From assembly GCA_020026335.1 (NCBI GenBank), contig JAHHQO010000001.1:248001-312000 (forward strand): 64,000 nt of DNA. Direction: 5' to 3'. The notes below the pieces were generated by a model that did not search any database, had not been told where the DNA came from, and worked only from the letters and a program-made list of their open reading frames with translations. Made by a program: the position numbers and the translations under genes. This stretch comes from Alistipes sp. GTDB taxonomy: Bacteria > Bacteroidota > Bacteroidia > Bacteroidales > Rikenellaceae. This document shows positions 1 to 9,638 of this stretch, in pieces; within the stretch, counting starts at the first letter, position 1, and each line of letters begins with the position of its first letter.

Positions 1-464
1 TTCCACAGCACGGGTGACAGCTCGAAGCCGACCAGACGGTCGAGGATACGGCGTGCCTGCTGGGCGTTCACCAGATTCATGTTCACCGTGCGCGGATGCT
101 CGATAGCCTCGAGAATGGCGCGTTTGGTGATTTCATGGAACACAATGCGCTTGGTATTGTCGACCGGGAGCCCCAACACTTCTGTGAGGTGCCATGCGAT
201 GGCTTCTCCTTCGCGGTCTTCATCGGATGCCAACCACACTGTCTTGTCTTTGGACAGTTTGGTGAGCTCCTCGACGACTTTTTTCTTGTCGCTCGGAACT
301 TCGTATATGGGATTGAAGTCCTCGGCGATGTTGATGCCGAGGTCTTTTTTCGAAAGGTCGCGGATATGACCGAAACTCGATTTTACGATGTAATCCCCAC
401 CCAGGAACTTTTCGATGGTCTTGGCCTTGGCCGGGGACTCCACGATTACCAGATTTTTCTGCAT
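1..464 (-). CDS. topA: DNA topoisomerase I, N-terminal part (runs off window)
   Basis: Type IA topoisomerase that relaxes negatively supercoiled DNA. The reading frame starts at an ATG at 462-464 and stays open to the window edge, so about 154 N-terminal residues are visible. They carry the Toprim opening VIVESPAKAKTIEKFLG and the acidic metal-binding segment SDEDREGEAIAWH, both diagnostic of TopA. The catalytic tyrosine and C-terminal zinc domains lie outside the window. The gene reads away from the DUF4270 gene on the same strand. Partial because of the window cut, not because of a mutation. Confidence 0.95.
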   Translation of the reverse strand, partial: MQKNLVIVESPAKAKTIEKFLGGDYIVKSSFGHIRDLSKKDLGINIAEDFNPIYEVPSDKKKVVEELTKLSKDKTVWLASDEDREGEAIAWHLTEVLGLPVDNTKRIVFHEITKRAILEAIEHPRTVNMNLVNAQQARRILDRLVGFELSPVLW

Positions 465-492
465 AGGTTTTATAGTTATCACAAAAATGCGA

Positions 493-520
493 AAACCTAA
501 GCACATATCGAACTTAGGTC
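493..520 (-). terminator. weak hairpin between DUF4270 gene and topA
   Basis: ACCTAAG (495-501) pairs with CTTAGGT (513-519). On the minus strand the stem is followed by only four T, so it is at best a weak terminator for the DUF4270 gene. Confidence 0.3.
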
Positions 521-537
521 ACGCTTTGTGGGCAGTA

Positions 538-2178
538 CTACTTGATTAGGTTGTAGGCGAATTCGAATCGTATGGGGGCATTGTTTTGCAGGGCGTCACC
601 CGCATCGGTGGCCATGCCCTGTGTCACACTGAAGCCTCCCGTGTAGAAGTTGTAGGCTTCGGGACCCAGATATACGACCCGGCTCTTGACCTTCGAGAGG
701 TCAACGGCGCGGTTTTCCTCTGCGGCGGCCTTCTTTTCCTTGAGATATTCGTTCCAGAGCTGCTGCACGTGCTCGGTGATGTTCATCACATAGCAACCGT
801 GGCTGCGGTTGATGTGACCATCGTAAGCCAGCTCGGTGTTGTATTGCTGTTCGTACTGATACTCATAGTCGGAGATGGACTGCATCTTGCCGTAGTCGGT
901 GTACATACCCAGTCGGCTCAGGGCTCCGTTCATCTCCTTGATGAGATTGACCGATGTGCCGGGGTTGATGTTCTCCCACGAGTAGTCGCTGCTGGTGAAG
1001 TAAATCAGCATGCGGCACTGGCTGAACGACATGGTGGTGAACGAGGTGTTCAACTCGTGGTTGTTGGCCTCGATTTCCTTTTCGATTTCCGAGAAGAACT
1101 CCTGTGTGAAACTCAGCTCCGAAACCACACCGCCCAAGCCTTCAACGATGATACGCGGCGAGGTGGGACGGTCTTTGACGTTCTCACCGATGGTCGCCTC
1201 GTCAATCATCGACGATTTCGAGTAGTCGCGGAAGACGGTATTGACCGACACGTTGCCGTAGTCCTTGGTGTAGATGTCGTAGAACGAGAGTGCCACACCG
1301 ATGGTATCCTTGATGAGCGATTCGTCGTCCGTGCGGCGGTTACGGCCGTAAATCCACAGACTCGAATTTTCGAGCTTCGTACCGAAGATGGAGCCTTTGC
1401 CCGTCTGGGTCTGCTCCTCGGCGGGGCAGATGTAGAGACCCTTGAACTCCTCGACCCACTGTTTGAGACTGTCGGGCTGGTAGATGGAGTAGTCGTCCTT
1501 GTATTTGCCCGACTGCAACATCAGACGACTGATGTAGTCGCGACCTGCGGGAGTGGTCTTCAGCGTCACATTCTTGGTCGAGGGACCTGTGGTCTCGCCA
1601 TCGGGGAAGGTGAAGGTGAAGAGAGGCTCTGCCGCCACGGTGCCGTCCTTGCGGGGGTCAAACTTGCCGTCGAGGTAGAAGGTGGTGTCCTTCTCTTTCT
1701 TTTCGGTGATGTATTTGTTGCTCACCACCTCATAGACGTTGTACTTCTGGGGGGTGAGGGTATCTCTGTCGTAGATGTCGAACGAGAAGCGGAGCATCGC
1801 CGAGTCGAAGATGGGTTTGTGACCGAAGAAGCCCTTTTCGACCTTGTAGGCGCTCAACACCTGGGTCATGAAGCCGGCGGTGCGCAGGCCGACCGTGTCG
1901 TTGAGCTGCGAGCCCATATAACCGTAGGTGATATTCGAAGCCTTGACCGAGTCGGTACGGAACAGACGGGTCTCGACAAATTTCTTGATGTCGTAACCCG
2001 TGTCCTTGTTGTAACGGGGCAGGGTGAAATATCCGGCATGCATGTGCTGGTTGTCCGGCACGATGTTCTGACCCAGAGAGTCATCGACTTTTGTGCAGGC
2101 AGTGAGCGCCGTGAAGGCGACAAGAATCGACAGTGTCAGGGCAAGCACGCGCTGTCGCAATCTATTTGAATTGGTCAT
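538..2178 (-). CDS. DUF4270 family lipoprotein
   Basis: Predicted surface or periplasmic lipoprotein of 546 residues in the Bacteroidetes-specific DUF4270 family; function unknown. The N-terminus is a lipoprotein signal: a basic start, a hydrophobic stretch and lipobox LTAC, after which the mature protein begins CTKVDDSLG. An open frame continues 105 codons upstream, but that part only shadows the preceding gene, so the ATG at 2176-2178 was chosen; it gives a proper signal peptide. This start overlaps the end of the glycogen-synthase-like gene by 17 bases, which indicates translational coupling in one operon. Confidence 0.85.
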   Translation of the reverse strand: MTNSNRLRQRVLALTLSILVAFTALTACTKVDDSLGQNIVPDNQHMHAGYFTLPRYNKDTGYDIKKFVETRLFRTDSVKASNITYGYMGSQLNDTVGLRTAGFMTQVLSAYKVEKGFFGHKPIFDSAMLRFSFDIYDRDTLTPQKYNVYEVVSNKYITEKKEKDTTFYLDGKFDPRKDGTVAAEPLFTFTFPDGETTGPSTKNVTLKTTPAGRDYISRLMLQSGKYKDDYSIYQPDSLKQWVEEFKGLYICPAEEQTQTGKGSIFGTKLENSSLWIYGRNRRTDDESLIKDTIGVALSFYDIYTKDYGNVSVNTVFRDYSKSSMIDEATIGENVKDRPTSPRIIVEGLGGVVSELSFTQEFFSEIEKEIEANNHELNTSFTTMSFSQCRMLIYFTSSDYSWENINPGTSVNLIKEMNGALSRLGMYTDYGKMQSISDYEYQYEQQYNTELAYDGHINRSHGCYVMNITEHVQQLWNEYLKEKKAAAEENRAVDLSKVKSRVVYLGPEAYNFYTGGFSVTQGMATDAGDALQNNAPIRFEFAYNLIK

Positions 2179-2968
2179 AGAATCGGTTATAATTATCGAA
2201 AAAGTCCTGTTCCTCGGGCGACTGGTATTCGAGGAGGGGTTTGCCGCTCTGGCGTACCATCTCCAACACCTGGGGGTCGACGTTGGGCGAGCCGATGATA
2301 AATCCGTCGGCATACTGCATAACGTAACGATAGAGGTTTTGGTATGAGGGCTGGTCGAGAATCGACAGATTTTCGTCCTCCAGGCCTTCGCCCGATATTT
2401 CGTCCTTGATATCGGAGCTGAGCTGGCCGGTGAAGGCATCGTCATAAATCGAGAGTACGACCTTCGAATCGCGGAAAATGGGGTCATCGGCAAACATCTT
2501 CTTCAGGTAGATGGGAGCGATGCTGGAGAACCAGCCGTGGCAGTGTACCACCGAGGGCGACCAGCGCAGTTTCTTGACGGTCTCCAACACACCGCGTGCG
2601 AAGAAGATGGCTCTCTCGTCGTTGTCCTCGAAGTCGTTGCCATCGGCGTCCTGCAACACGGCCTTGCGTGCGAAGTAGTCGTCGTTGTCGATGAAGTAAA
2701 TCTGTACGCGAGCAGCAGGAATCGATGCTACCTTGATAATCAGCTGGTGGTCGTTGTCGTCGATGATGAGGTTCATACCCGACAGGCGGATAACCTCATG
2801 GAGTTGGTGACGGCGTTCGTTGATGCAGCCGTATTTGGGCATAAATGTGCGTATCTCGTTGCCACGCTCCTGCATCGTTTGGGTGAGGGAGCGGCAGAGG
2901 GTCGAGATTTCCGTATCCGGAAGATATGGAGTAATCTGCTGGTATAGGTACAGAATCTTACTTGCCAT
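2162..2968 (-). CDS. glycogen/starch synthase-like protein, N-terminal (GT5) domain only
   Basis: 268 residues resembling the N-terminal Rossmann domain of GT5 glycogen/starch synthases (segment VVHCHGWFSSIAPIYLKK, near residues 140-158). A full GlgA has about 470-500 residues and a second, nucleotide-sugar-binding domain, which is absent. The gene ends cleanly and is coupled to the next one, so this looks like a stable one-domain family rather than a fresh truncation. Such short proteins next to DUF4270 genes are familiar in Bacteroidales. Catalytic activity as a glycogen synthase is doubtful; a regulatory or altered role is possible. First gene of a two-gene operon. Confidence 0.75.
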   Translation of the reverse strand: MASKILYLYQQITPYLPDTEISTLCRSLTQTMQERGNEIRTFMPKYGCINERRHQLHEVIRLSGMNLIIDDNDHQLIIKVASIPAARVQIYFIDNDDYFARKAVLQDADGNDFEDNDERAIFFARGVLETVKKLRWSPSVVHCHGWFSSIAPIYLKKMFADDPIFRDSKVVLSIYDDAFTGQLSSDIKDEISGEGLEDENLSILDQPSYQNLYRYVMQYADGFIIGSPNVDPQVLEMVRQSGKPLLEYQSPEEQDFFDNYNRFYDQFK

Positions 2969-3085
2969 GGGTCTTTTGTTTTTTTATTTAGTGTCCGATG
3001 CGGGGGCTTGTCCGGCCACGGTCCGAGGTGATGTCGGGCGTTTTTGGCGGGGCGACCTTTGTCGGAGTTTGGGGTTCTTTTAATG

Positions 3086-3093
3086 CAAAGATA
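3086..3093 (-). promoter_or_regulatory. -7 element upstream of the glycogen synthase-like gene
   Basis: TATCTTTG on the minus strand matches the Bacteroidetes -7 consensus TAnnTTTG, about 118 bases before the ATG at 2968. No clear TTTG lies at the usual -33 distance. Confidence 0.5.
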
Positions 3094-3103
3094 CGAAAAA
3101 TAA

Positions 3104-4153
3104 TTAAAGAATGAGCATCGCGTCGCCGTATGTGCCGAAGCGATAGCCCTCTTCGCGTGCCACCTTGTAGGCGTTCATGATGGTGTTGTGACCGCCAAAT
3201 GCCGTCACCATCATCAGCTGGGTGGAGTAGGGCAGGTGGAAGTTGGTCACCATGGCATCGGCCACGGTGAAGTCGTAGGGCGCGAAGATAAATTTGTTGG
3301 TCCAGCCCTCCATGGGCTTGATCATGCCGTTGGTCGAGACCACGGTTTCGAGGGTACGCATCACGGTGGTACCTATCGAAACCACCTTATGACCCTCCTG
3401 CTTGGCACGATTGACGGCTGCGGCAGCCTCCTCCTCGACAAAGTATTGCTCGGAGTCCATCTTGTGCTTCGAGAGGTCCTCCACATCGACGGTGCGGAAG
3501 TTGCCCAGACCCACGTGAAGGGTGATGAACGCGCGATCCACGCCCTTGATTTCCATTCTCTTCATCAGATGCTTCGAGAAATGCATACCTGCCGTGGGGG
3601 CAGCCACTGCGCCCTCCTTCTCTGCGAAGATGGTCTGATAACGCTCTGCGTCTTCGGGTTCCACCTTCTCTCTGACCCACTTCGGGAGGGGAGTCTCGCC
3701 GAGGGCAAAGAGAGCGGCCTTGAACTCCTCGTACGAACCGTCGAAGAGGAAGCGCAGGGTACGGCCGCGCGATGTGGTGTTGTCAATGACCTCGGCCACC
3801 AACAGGTCGTCGTCGCCGAAGTAGAGTTTGTTACCGATACGGATTTTGCGGGCAGGGTCTACCAGCACGTCCCACAGGCGGAGTTCGCGGTTGAGTTCAC
3901 GCAGGAGGAAGATTTCGATTTCGGCACCGGTCTTCTCCTTGTTACCGTAGAGGCGTGCGGGGAATACCTTTGTATTGTTGAACACAAAGAGGTCTTTCTC
4001 ATCGAAATAGTCGAGTATGTCCTTGAAAATTCGGTGGGTAATTTTTCCTGTTGCACGGTCGATGACCATCAGACGTGATTCGTCGCGGTTCTCTGCCGGG
4101 TATTTCGCCAGCATGTCTGTCGAGAACTCGTATCCGTATTGTGATAATTTCAT
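3104..4153 (-). CDS. queA: S-adenosylmethionine:tRNA ribosyltransferase-isomerase
   Basis: Transfers and isomerises the ribosyl moiety of SAM to preQ1 in tRNA, giving epoxyqueuosine at the wobble position (queuosine pathway). At 349 residues it has normal family length. Recognisable segments are [17 protein letters not shown], the conserved AAPTAGMHF and the C-terminal [17 protein letters not shown]. It is the last gene of the YfhO-ftsX-DUF3098-uppP-truB-queA run, 64 bases after truB. Cytosolic enzyme. Confidence 0.95.
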   Translation of the reverse strand: MKLSQYGYEFSTDMLAKYPAENRDESRLMVIDRATGKITHRIFKDILDYFDEKDLFVFNNTKVFPARLYGNKEKTGAEIEIFLLRELNRELRLWDVLVDPARKIRIGNKLYFGDDDLLVAEVIDNTTSRGRTLRFLFDGSYEEFKAALFALGETPLPKWVREKVEPEDAERYQTIFAEKEGAVAAPTAGMHFSKHLMKRMEIKGVDRAFITLHVGLGNFRTVDVEDLSKHKMDSEQYFVEEEAAAAVNRAKQEGHKVVSIGTTVMRTLETVVSTNGMIKPMEGWTNKFIFAPYDFTVADAMVTNFHLPYSTQLMMVTAFGGHNTIMNAYKVAREEGYRFGTYGDAMLIL

Positions 4154-4217
4154 TTTTCAGAATACTTTTTTACGTTGGGAAAAAGTCATACAAATTAAAT
4201 CTAATACGCAAAAAAGG

Positions 4218-4934
4218 CTATTTTGTTTCAATTTCCTTCAACTTTTCGAGGAATTCATCCAAATTCCATGCCTGTGAAGTGGTGAAACCGCCGCTTCTTG
4301 TGCGTCGCAGCGACGTAAGATGTGCGCCGCTGTGGAGTTGTTCGCCGATTTCGCGTGCCAGCGAACGAATGTAGGTACCCTTGCTGCAACGTACTCTGAT
4401 TTTTATACGCGGAAGGTCATACTCCAGAAGTTCCATCTCGTAGATGTTGATGAGTGCCTGACGCAACTCCACCTCCTCGCCGGCGCGTGCCAGCTCGTAG
4501 GCTCTCACACCCTCGACCTTCTTGGCCGAGAAGAGGGGAGGGGTCTGGAGACGCTCGCCGGTGAGGGCTTGCAGAGCCTCCTCCACCGCCTCGCGCGTGA
4601 TGTGCTCATAGGGGTAGGTCTGATCTACGGGGTGCTCCAAATCGAAGCTGGGAGTGGTGGCACCCAACATCACGTCGGTGACATACTCCTTCTCTTCGGC
4701 CTGCAACTGGTCGGCCATCTTGGTGGCGCGGCCGATGCAGACGATGAGTATTCCGGTGGCGAGCGGGTCGAGAGTGCCGGCGTGTCCCACCTTTATCTTC
4801 TTATATCCTGCCTTGCGGAGGGCAAATTTCACTTTGCGTACCACGTCCGCCGAAGTCCACTCCAGCGGCTTGTCCAACACGGCGATGTAGCCCTCTTCGA
4901 AATTGATACCTTTTAAGTCTTCGTGTACTGTCAT
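4218..4934 (-). CDS. truB: tRNA pseudouridine(55) synthase
   Basis: Makes pseudouridine 55 in the T-loop of tRNAs. The 238-residue protein carries the catalytic motif HAGTLDPLATGIL, with the nucleophilic aspartate at residue 56, and the later CSKGTYIRSLAREIG motif. The PUA domain is short or missing, as in many Bacteroidetes TruB proteins. The start codon lies 3 bases after the uppP stop, so the two are co-transcribed. Confidence 0.95.
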   Translation of the reverse strand: MTVHEDLKGINFEEGYIAVLDKPLEWTSADVVRKVKFALRKAGYKKIKVGHAGTLDPLATGILIVCIGRATKMADQLQAEEKEYVTDVMLGATTPSFDLEHPVDQTYPYEHITREAVEEALQALTGERLQTPPLFSAKKVEGVRAYELARAGEEVELRQALINIYEMELLEYDLPRIKIRVRCSKGTYIRSLAREIGEQLHSGAHLTSLRRTRSGGFTTSQAWNLDEFLEKLKEIETK

Positions 4935-4937
4935 TGA

Positions 4938-5726
4938 TTATTGGAGTATAGTGTAGATTATAGCACCCGCACCTGCCACCAGACAGTAGAGGGCGAACCA
5001 GATGAGTTTGCCGCGCTTGACAATCTCAATCATGAACTTGCAGGCCAGACATCCGGTCACGAAGGCCGAGAGGAAGCCGGCGATGAGGGGCATGGCACCG
5101 ATGTCGGAGACCGCCTCGCCACCCACCACATCGAGGAGTGTTTCACCCAAAATGGGGGCGAGCACCATCAGGAACGAGAACTGCGCCACGGCACTCTTCT
5201 TGTTGCCCAGCAGCAGACCCGTACCGATGGTCGAACCCGAACGCGAGAGACCGGGCATGACAGCCACAGCCTGTGCCAGACCGATGATGAAGGCATCGCG
5301 GTAGGAGATGTCCTCCTTGATGCGCGGCTTGGCGTAGTAGGCGAAGGCGAGCAAAAGGGCGGTGAGCAACAACATTGCACCCACCACGGCCATGATGTAC
5401 TGACCCTGCAACATCGCTTCGATGTGGTCCTTGAACAGCAGACCCACGAAGCCCACGGGAATCATCGACACGACGATTTTCAGCACGTAGGCCTGTTCGG
5501 GGGTGAATTTCGTGGAGAAGAGACCCTTGAGAATCTTCCAGATTTCGCTCCACAGCACCACGATGGTACTGAGCACCGTGGCGGCGTGCACCACGATGTC
5601 GAAGGTCAAATCCTTGGGTACATCCATAAACTCCTTGGCGATTTGGAGGTGTCCGCTGCTCGAGACGGGGAGAAACTCGGTGATACCTTGTACGATACCG
5701 AGTAATATAGCCTGAATGGTATCCAT
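4938..5726 (-). CDS. uppP: undecaprenyl-diphosphatase
   Basis: Integral membrane enzyme that dephosphorylates undecaprenyl diphosphate, recycling the lipid carrier for peptidoglycan and surface polysaccharides. The 262-residue protein has the two BacA/UppP signature motifs: [14 protein letters not shown] (residues 14-27) and [13 protein letters not shown] (middle of the protein), within about seven or eight hydrophobic helices. It sits 6 bases after the DUF3098 gene and 3 bases before truB. Confidence 0.95.
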   Translation of the reverse strand: MDTIQAILLGIVQGITEFLPVSSSGHLQIAKEFMDVPKDLTFDIVVHAATVLSTIVVLWSEIWKILKGLFSTKFTPEQAYVLKIVVSMIPVGFVGLLFKDHIEAMLQGQYIMAVVGAMLLLTALLLAFAYYAKPRIKEDISYRDAFIIGLAQAVAVMPGLSRSGSTIGTGLLLGNKKSAVAQFSFLMVLAPILGETLLDVVGGEAVSDIGAMPLIAGFLSAFVTGCLACKFMIEIVKRGKLIWFALYCLVAGAGAIIYTILQ

Positions 5727-5732
5727 TGTCTG

Positions 5733-5999
5733 TTATTTGAATCGTTTGAGAATAGCGTAGATTTCGAAGGCGAAGCCGCCCACCACCAACAGGGGTGCGA
5801 GGGTGATTCTGCGGAACGAGAACATCTCGGGGTTAAATTCCTCGGGGGAGTCGCTGCCGCCGCCCATCATCAGCACAAAGCCCAGCACCACGATGGCAAA
5901 ACCTATGGCCAGAAGCTGGTAGTTGCGGCGGGTGAGGGGCATATTCGAGTTGTTCTCCTGATTTTCGGGAGTCTCTTTCATGTTTTCGGATGTTGCCAT
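5733..5999 (-). CDS. DUF3098 small membrane protein
   Basis: 88-residue protein with a polar N-terminus and two predicted membrane helices (about residues 28-46 and 68-84); the family is DUF3098, function unknown. It sits between ftsX (3-base gap) and uppP (6-base gap). This position is conserved across Bacteroidetes and suggests an envelope or division role, which is an inference. Confidence 0.85.
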   Translation of the reverse strand: MATSENMKETPENQENNSNMPLTRRNYQLLAIGFAIVVLGFVLMMGGGSDSPEEFNPEMFSFRRITLAPLLVVGGFAFEIYAILKRFK

Positions 6000-6002
6000 A
6001 TA

Positions 6003-6884
6003 TTAATAAAGATAAATCTTGTTAGACTGCATGTTGATGAATTTGTTGAGCGAGAGAATGGTGAAGAGTCCCGAGATGAGGACGCCGCCCACCAGCATGG
6101 TTGCCACGATGATGCCTACCTTCTCCCAATCGGCTATGCTCATGATTTCGGGAATGGACTCGTTGAGGCCGTAGACCGTCACCAGAAAGAGCACGGCGGC
6201 GATGAGACCCGAGACGATGCCCTGCGAAAGACTGCTGCGCAGGAAGGGCTTCATGATGAACCACTTGGTGGCACCGACCAGCTTCATGGTGTTGATGATG
6301 TAACGCTTCGAGAAGATGGCGAGTCGAATGGTGTTGTTGAGCAGAATGAGCGAGATGAGCAACAGCGAACCGCCAAAGAGCAACAGCACCAGACGGATTT
6401 TGTTCACTGTCGAGTGCACCTTCTCGGCCATCACCGCAGGGTAGCCCACGTGTTCGACACCCTCGATGCCGGAGATGCCGCGAATGAAGGCATCGATGAG
6501 TTCCTGCTCCTCGGATTGCGAGGTGAGGGTCACCTCGAAGGAATCGAGCAGAGGGTTCTCACCCAAAATCTCCTCATATTCGCTCTCGAACATCTTGCGG
6601 AACTCCTCGTCGGAAGCCTTTTCGTCCTTCGACGAGAAGACGATGCGGCTGACCAAATCGTCGTCCGAGAGACGCTTCTCGATGTGGGCGCGCTGACTCT
6701 CCGAGATTCCGTTCTTCAACTCCACGGAGAGCTGGATGTTCGATTGCAGGGTGTCGGCCACCGCCATGGCAGCCGTCATGAGATAACCCACCGAACCCAA
6801 GAGAAAGAGTACCAGTGCAATGCTCACTGTCGAAACGATGTACGAGTTGCGTACCTTGCGTTTCAGTCTTTTGTCGTCCTTCAT
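6003..6884 (-). CDS. ftsX: cell division protein FtsX (permease-like)
   Basis: FtsX partners the ATPase FtsE and relays a signal to peptidoglycan hydrolases during division. The ATG at 6882-6884 gives 293 residues: a cytoplasmic N-terminus, TM1 (about 20-42), a periplasmic loop of about 120 residues, then three TM segments and a short tail. The frame is open further upstream, but this ATG overlaps the TGA of the YfhO gene as ATGA and fits the family start. No ftsE lies in the window. Confidence 0.9.
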   Translation of the reverse strand: MKDDKRLKRKVRNSYIVSTVSIALVLFLLGSVGYLMTAAMAVADTLQSNIQLSVELKNGISESQRAHIEKRLSDDDLVSRIVFSSKDEKASDEEFRKMFESEYEEILGENPLLDSFEVTLTSQSEEQELIDAFIRGISGIEGVEHVGYPAVMAEKVHSTVNKIRLVLLLFGGSLLLISLILLNNTIRLAIFSKRYIINTMKLVGATKWFIMKPFLRSSLSQGIVSGLIAAVLFLVTVYGLNESIPEIMSIADWEKVGIIVATMLVGGVLISGLFTILSLNKFINMQSNKIYLY

Positions 6885-9346
6885 ATTATTTTTTTCTTTA
6901 TTGTGCAGTTGATGAGTGCCCACACTGCGCCCAGCAGTATGAGTATTGAGGCGGCCATCGTCACCCCATCGACCCAAGCCCAGCCCGGAGCGCGGAATTT
7001 CCACTCCACGATGTGCTCGCCTGCGGGCAACTCCATGCCGCGCAACACGTAGTCGGCTCTGAAGTAGGGGGCTTCGTGACCGTCAATGTAGGCCTTCCAG
7101 CCCTTGTCGTAGTAAATCTCGGAGAAGACGACCGTACCCCCCTCTGCCGACGAGCAGGTGTATTTGAGGTAGTTGGGACGATACTCCGTGAGTGTGATTT
7201 CACCGTCACCGAAACTCTTGGTATCGACCTCTTCGCCCACCACGGCGGTGGTCGAGGTGTCGATGTCGCCCAGCGTGTCTATCTCCTCGCGGGGCGTTGA
7301 GGCGTGAATGATGTTCTGCACGAACCACGCCGCACCGTTGGCGGTCTCCGACTTGATGGCCTGCGGACGACCCTGCTGGTCGGGAACGATGAAATATTTG
7401 GTGTTGAGCATGTCGAGGATTTCGCCGCTGCGGTCGATGTCGCTCAAATAGTTGTCAATCAAATCCTGATAACGCGCCAGCTTCGCGCCGTGGTAACCGC
7501 CCACCGAACGGTGGAAGTAGGAGGTGGTGGCGTCCTGGAAGGGGCTGACCGTGTAGTTCATCACGCGGAAGCCCAACTCCTTGTCGCGGAGTATCTCCTT
7601 GTCGGCCTCTGTCGGGAGGATTTTGTTGTGACGGGGCGATACGAAGTTGTCGTGCGAGAGGAAACGCATATCCACGGGCATGAGGTCGAGGAGCATCACA
7701 CCGCCCATGAGCACCAGCAACACGCGCTTGCCCACCTTGCGGAAGTAGTAGAGGGCGACACAGCCTGCCGCGAGGAGCACCATCAGCAGCGAGCGCAGGG
7801 CATCGGCCTGCATCATGTCGGCACGCTCGGCAGCCATGGCACTGCCGACCAGCTCGCCCCACTCGATGTCCATGCCGCGGTCGATGTATTGCTGCATGTT
7901 GTTCGACTGGAGCATATGGTGGAACTGACGGGTCATCATGTCGGTGCTGTCCGCCTGTCCGAAGTCAAAGAGCGCGGAGCCTGCCACGGCGAGCAGCAGA
8001 CACACACCGCCCGTGATGGAGAGGGCATAGAGCCATGCCTTTTTCATCTGTGTGCGGTCGGTCTTCTCGTCCGCGAGACGCATCAGCGCAAGACCGCCCA
8101 ACAGGGGCACCGCCCACTGGACGATGACCAGCGTCATCGACACGGTGCGGAACTTGTCATAACCGGGTAATATCTTGAATGCCAGCTCGGTGAACCACAT
8201 CATGTTGCGTCCCCACGAGAGGAAGAGCATCAGTGCCGAGATGGCCAATATCCACCAGATGTTGCGTTTGCGCGAGAGCATCACACCCATGACGGCGAGG
8301 AAGATGGCGGCAGCACCCAGGTAGGTCGGGCCACCCGAATAGGGCTGCGTACCCCAATAGGCGGGGAGCTGCTCCGCACCGCCGCGCATACCGATTTCGC
8401 GCAGGGCTTCGGCGACCTTTCCGTTGGGCGAGAACGCCTCACCCGAACGGCGTCCCATGAAGTCGGGGACGAGGAGCGTGAGGCTCTCGTCAATGCCGTA
8501 GCTCCATGCCGTGGCGTAGTCCAAATCGAGTCCCTCATGGTCGTTGGTGCGCTGCTCGGCCAGCTCCGAACCGCCACGTATGGTGTCCTTGGTGTGCTGG
8601 GCGGTGTACCACAGTGACGAGAAGTTGGACATCACCGCCAGAATGCCTGCCACAAGGAGGACGGCGGTGCGCTTCGAGAAGGACTTCACGGCTTTCTCTC
8701 TCCGGGCGTTGATGCCCTCCGCGAGCCACATGAAGCCCGTCGCCATGAGGAAATAGTAGGTGATTTGGGGGTGGTTGGCACCGATTTCAAGCGAGGTCGC
8801 CACCGCGGTGATGACACCTCCGTACCACATATTCCCCCGAAGGGTGAGCCACACACCGCCCATCATCAGCGGGGCGTAGACCAATGCCCACATCTTGGTG
8901 ATGTGTCCTGCATCGATGATGAGCAGGAAGTAGGTCGAGAGTCCGTAGGCGATGGCCGGAACGATGGCCGTCCAGCGGTCGCACTTCATCATCAGCAACA
9001 TGAGCCAGAACGAGAGCATGGCCAGCACCATGAATCCTGCCGGCAAATCCATCACCTTGGCCACCGCGCCGATGGTGTGCTTGACCAGCTGACCGGGGTA
9101 TTTCATGTAGATGAGGTAGGCCGGCATACCCGAAAACATATTGCCCGTCCACTGGGGGTCTTCGCCCGTCGAGCGGTTCATGTCCACGATGTCCTTCGAC
9201 ATACCGTCGAACTGCATCACATCGTGCTGGGGCAACACATCGCCTCCGAACTGGGGTGCGAAATAGACAATGCTGATGAAAAGAAATACGGCGAGGGCAA
9301 AGAGCGAGGCCAACGCCTTACGGATAATATCTTTTGAAATTTTCAT
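6881..9346 (-). CDS. YfhO family membrane protein
   Basis: Large polytopic membrane protein (821 residues from the ATG at 9344-9346) with an N-terminal TM helix, many further TM segments over roughly residues 90-540, a soluble C-terminal portion and a last TM helix near the end. YfhO proteins resemble GT-C glycosyltransferases and are linked to lipid- or teichoic-acid-glycan modification in Firmicutes; the substrate here is unknown. A TTG six codons upstream is less likely as start. It is the first gene of the envelope operon and is coupled to ftsX by an ATGA overlap. Confidence 0.85.
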   Translation of the reverse strand: MKISKDIIRKALASLFALAVFLFISIVYFAPQFGGDVLPQHDVMQFDGMSKDIVDMNRSTGEDPQWTGNMFSGMPAYLIYMKYPGQLVKHTIGAVAKVMDLPAGFMVLAMLSFWLMLLMMKCDRWTAIVPAIAYGLSTYFLLIIDAGHITKMWALVYAPLMMGGVWLTLRGNMWYGGVITAVATSLEIGANHPQITYYFLMATGFMWLAEGINARREKAVKSFSKRTAVLLVAGILAVMSNFSSLWYTAQHTKDTIRGGSELAEQRTNDHEGLDLDYATAWSYGIDESLTLLVPDFMGRRSGEAFSPNGKVAEALREIGMRGGAEQLPAYWGTQPYSGGPTYLGAAAIFLAVMGVMLSRKRNIWWILAISALMLFLSWGRNMMWFTELAFKILPGYDKFRTVSMTLVIVQWAVPLLGGLALMRLADEKTDRTQMKKAWLYALSITGGVCLLLAVAGSALFDFGQADSTDMMTRQFHHMLQSNNMQQYIDRGMDIEWGELVGSAMAAERADMMQADALRSLLMVLLAAGCVALYYFRKVGKRVLLVLMGGVMLLDLMPVDMRFLSHDNFVSPRHNKILPTEADKEILRDKELGFRVMNYTVSPFQDATTSYFHRSVGGYHGAKLARYQDLIDNYLSDIDRSGEILDMLNTKYFIVPDQQGRPQAIKSETANGAAWFVQNIIHASTPREEIDTLGDIDTSTTAVVGEEVDTKSFGDGEITLTEYRPNYLKYTCSSAEGGTVVFSEIYYDKGWKAYIDGHEAPYFRADYVLRGMELPAGEHIVEWKFRAPGWAWVDGVTMAASILILLGAVWALINCTIKKKII

Positions 9347-9368
9347 TTTTCGGAGGATTAACAAAGGC

Positions 9369-9376
9369 CAAAGGTA
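9369..9376 (-). promoter_or_regulatory. -7 element for the YfhO-ftsX-uppP-truB-queA operon
   Basis: TACCTTTG on the minus strand, 22 bases before the YfhO ATG, matches TAnnTTTG. No TTTG is seen at -33. Confidence 0.5.
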
Positions 9377-9419
9377 CGAAAAAATAGTTACTTACAGAGG
9401 AGGAATTGTGAAAATTCAC

Positions 9420-9427
9420 TATATTTG
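9420..9427 (+). promoter_or_regulatory. -7 element upstream of the structured leader of the polyprenyl synthase gene
   Basis: TATATTTG matches the -7 consensus. Transcription would start near 9433, about 205 bases before the coding start. The -33 element is not evident. Confidence 0.5.
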
Positions 9428-9434
9428 CACTAAC

Positions 9435-9565
9435 TTAACCTGACTGGGCGACGGCTAAGAAGTGATAATCCGAATTTTAACCGCTTCGGAGGGCATTTCA
9501 GCTCGCGCACGGGGTGAAAAACCGATGCGAGAAACTGAAGAAAAATATCGACGGTCAGGCAAATT
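9435..9565 (+). ncRNA. candidate structured RNA or 5' leader
   Basis: Between the -7 box and the polyprenyl synthase gene, CCTGAC (9439-9444) can pair with GTCAGG (9554-9559), closing an element of about 120 nt. Inside, TTCAG plus CTCGC pairs with GCGAG plus CTGAA to make a long arm (about 9497-9538) capped by a G-rich/ACCG hairpin, and a small CCG/CGG hairpin precedes it. A short T-run follows the closing stem. I recognise no Rfam family. It could be a leader or a separate small RNA. Confidence 0.35.
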
Positions 9566-9638
9566 TTTACGATGAGGACAATGGCTCGCGGGACGAAAAA
9601 TTCCGTGTGCTCTTGTTCCGTGTATATTTTTTAGAAGT

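Noticed and set aside
586..2169. Long plus-strand ORF (527 codons) opposite the DUF4270 gene
   Set aside because: It is the antisense shadow of a recognised gene; composition reflects GC-biased codons and has no family resemblance.
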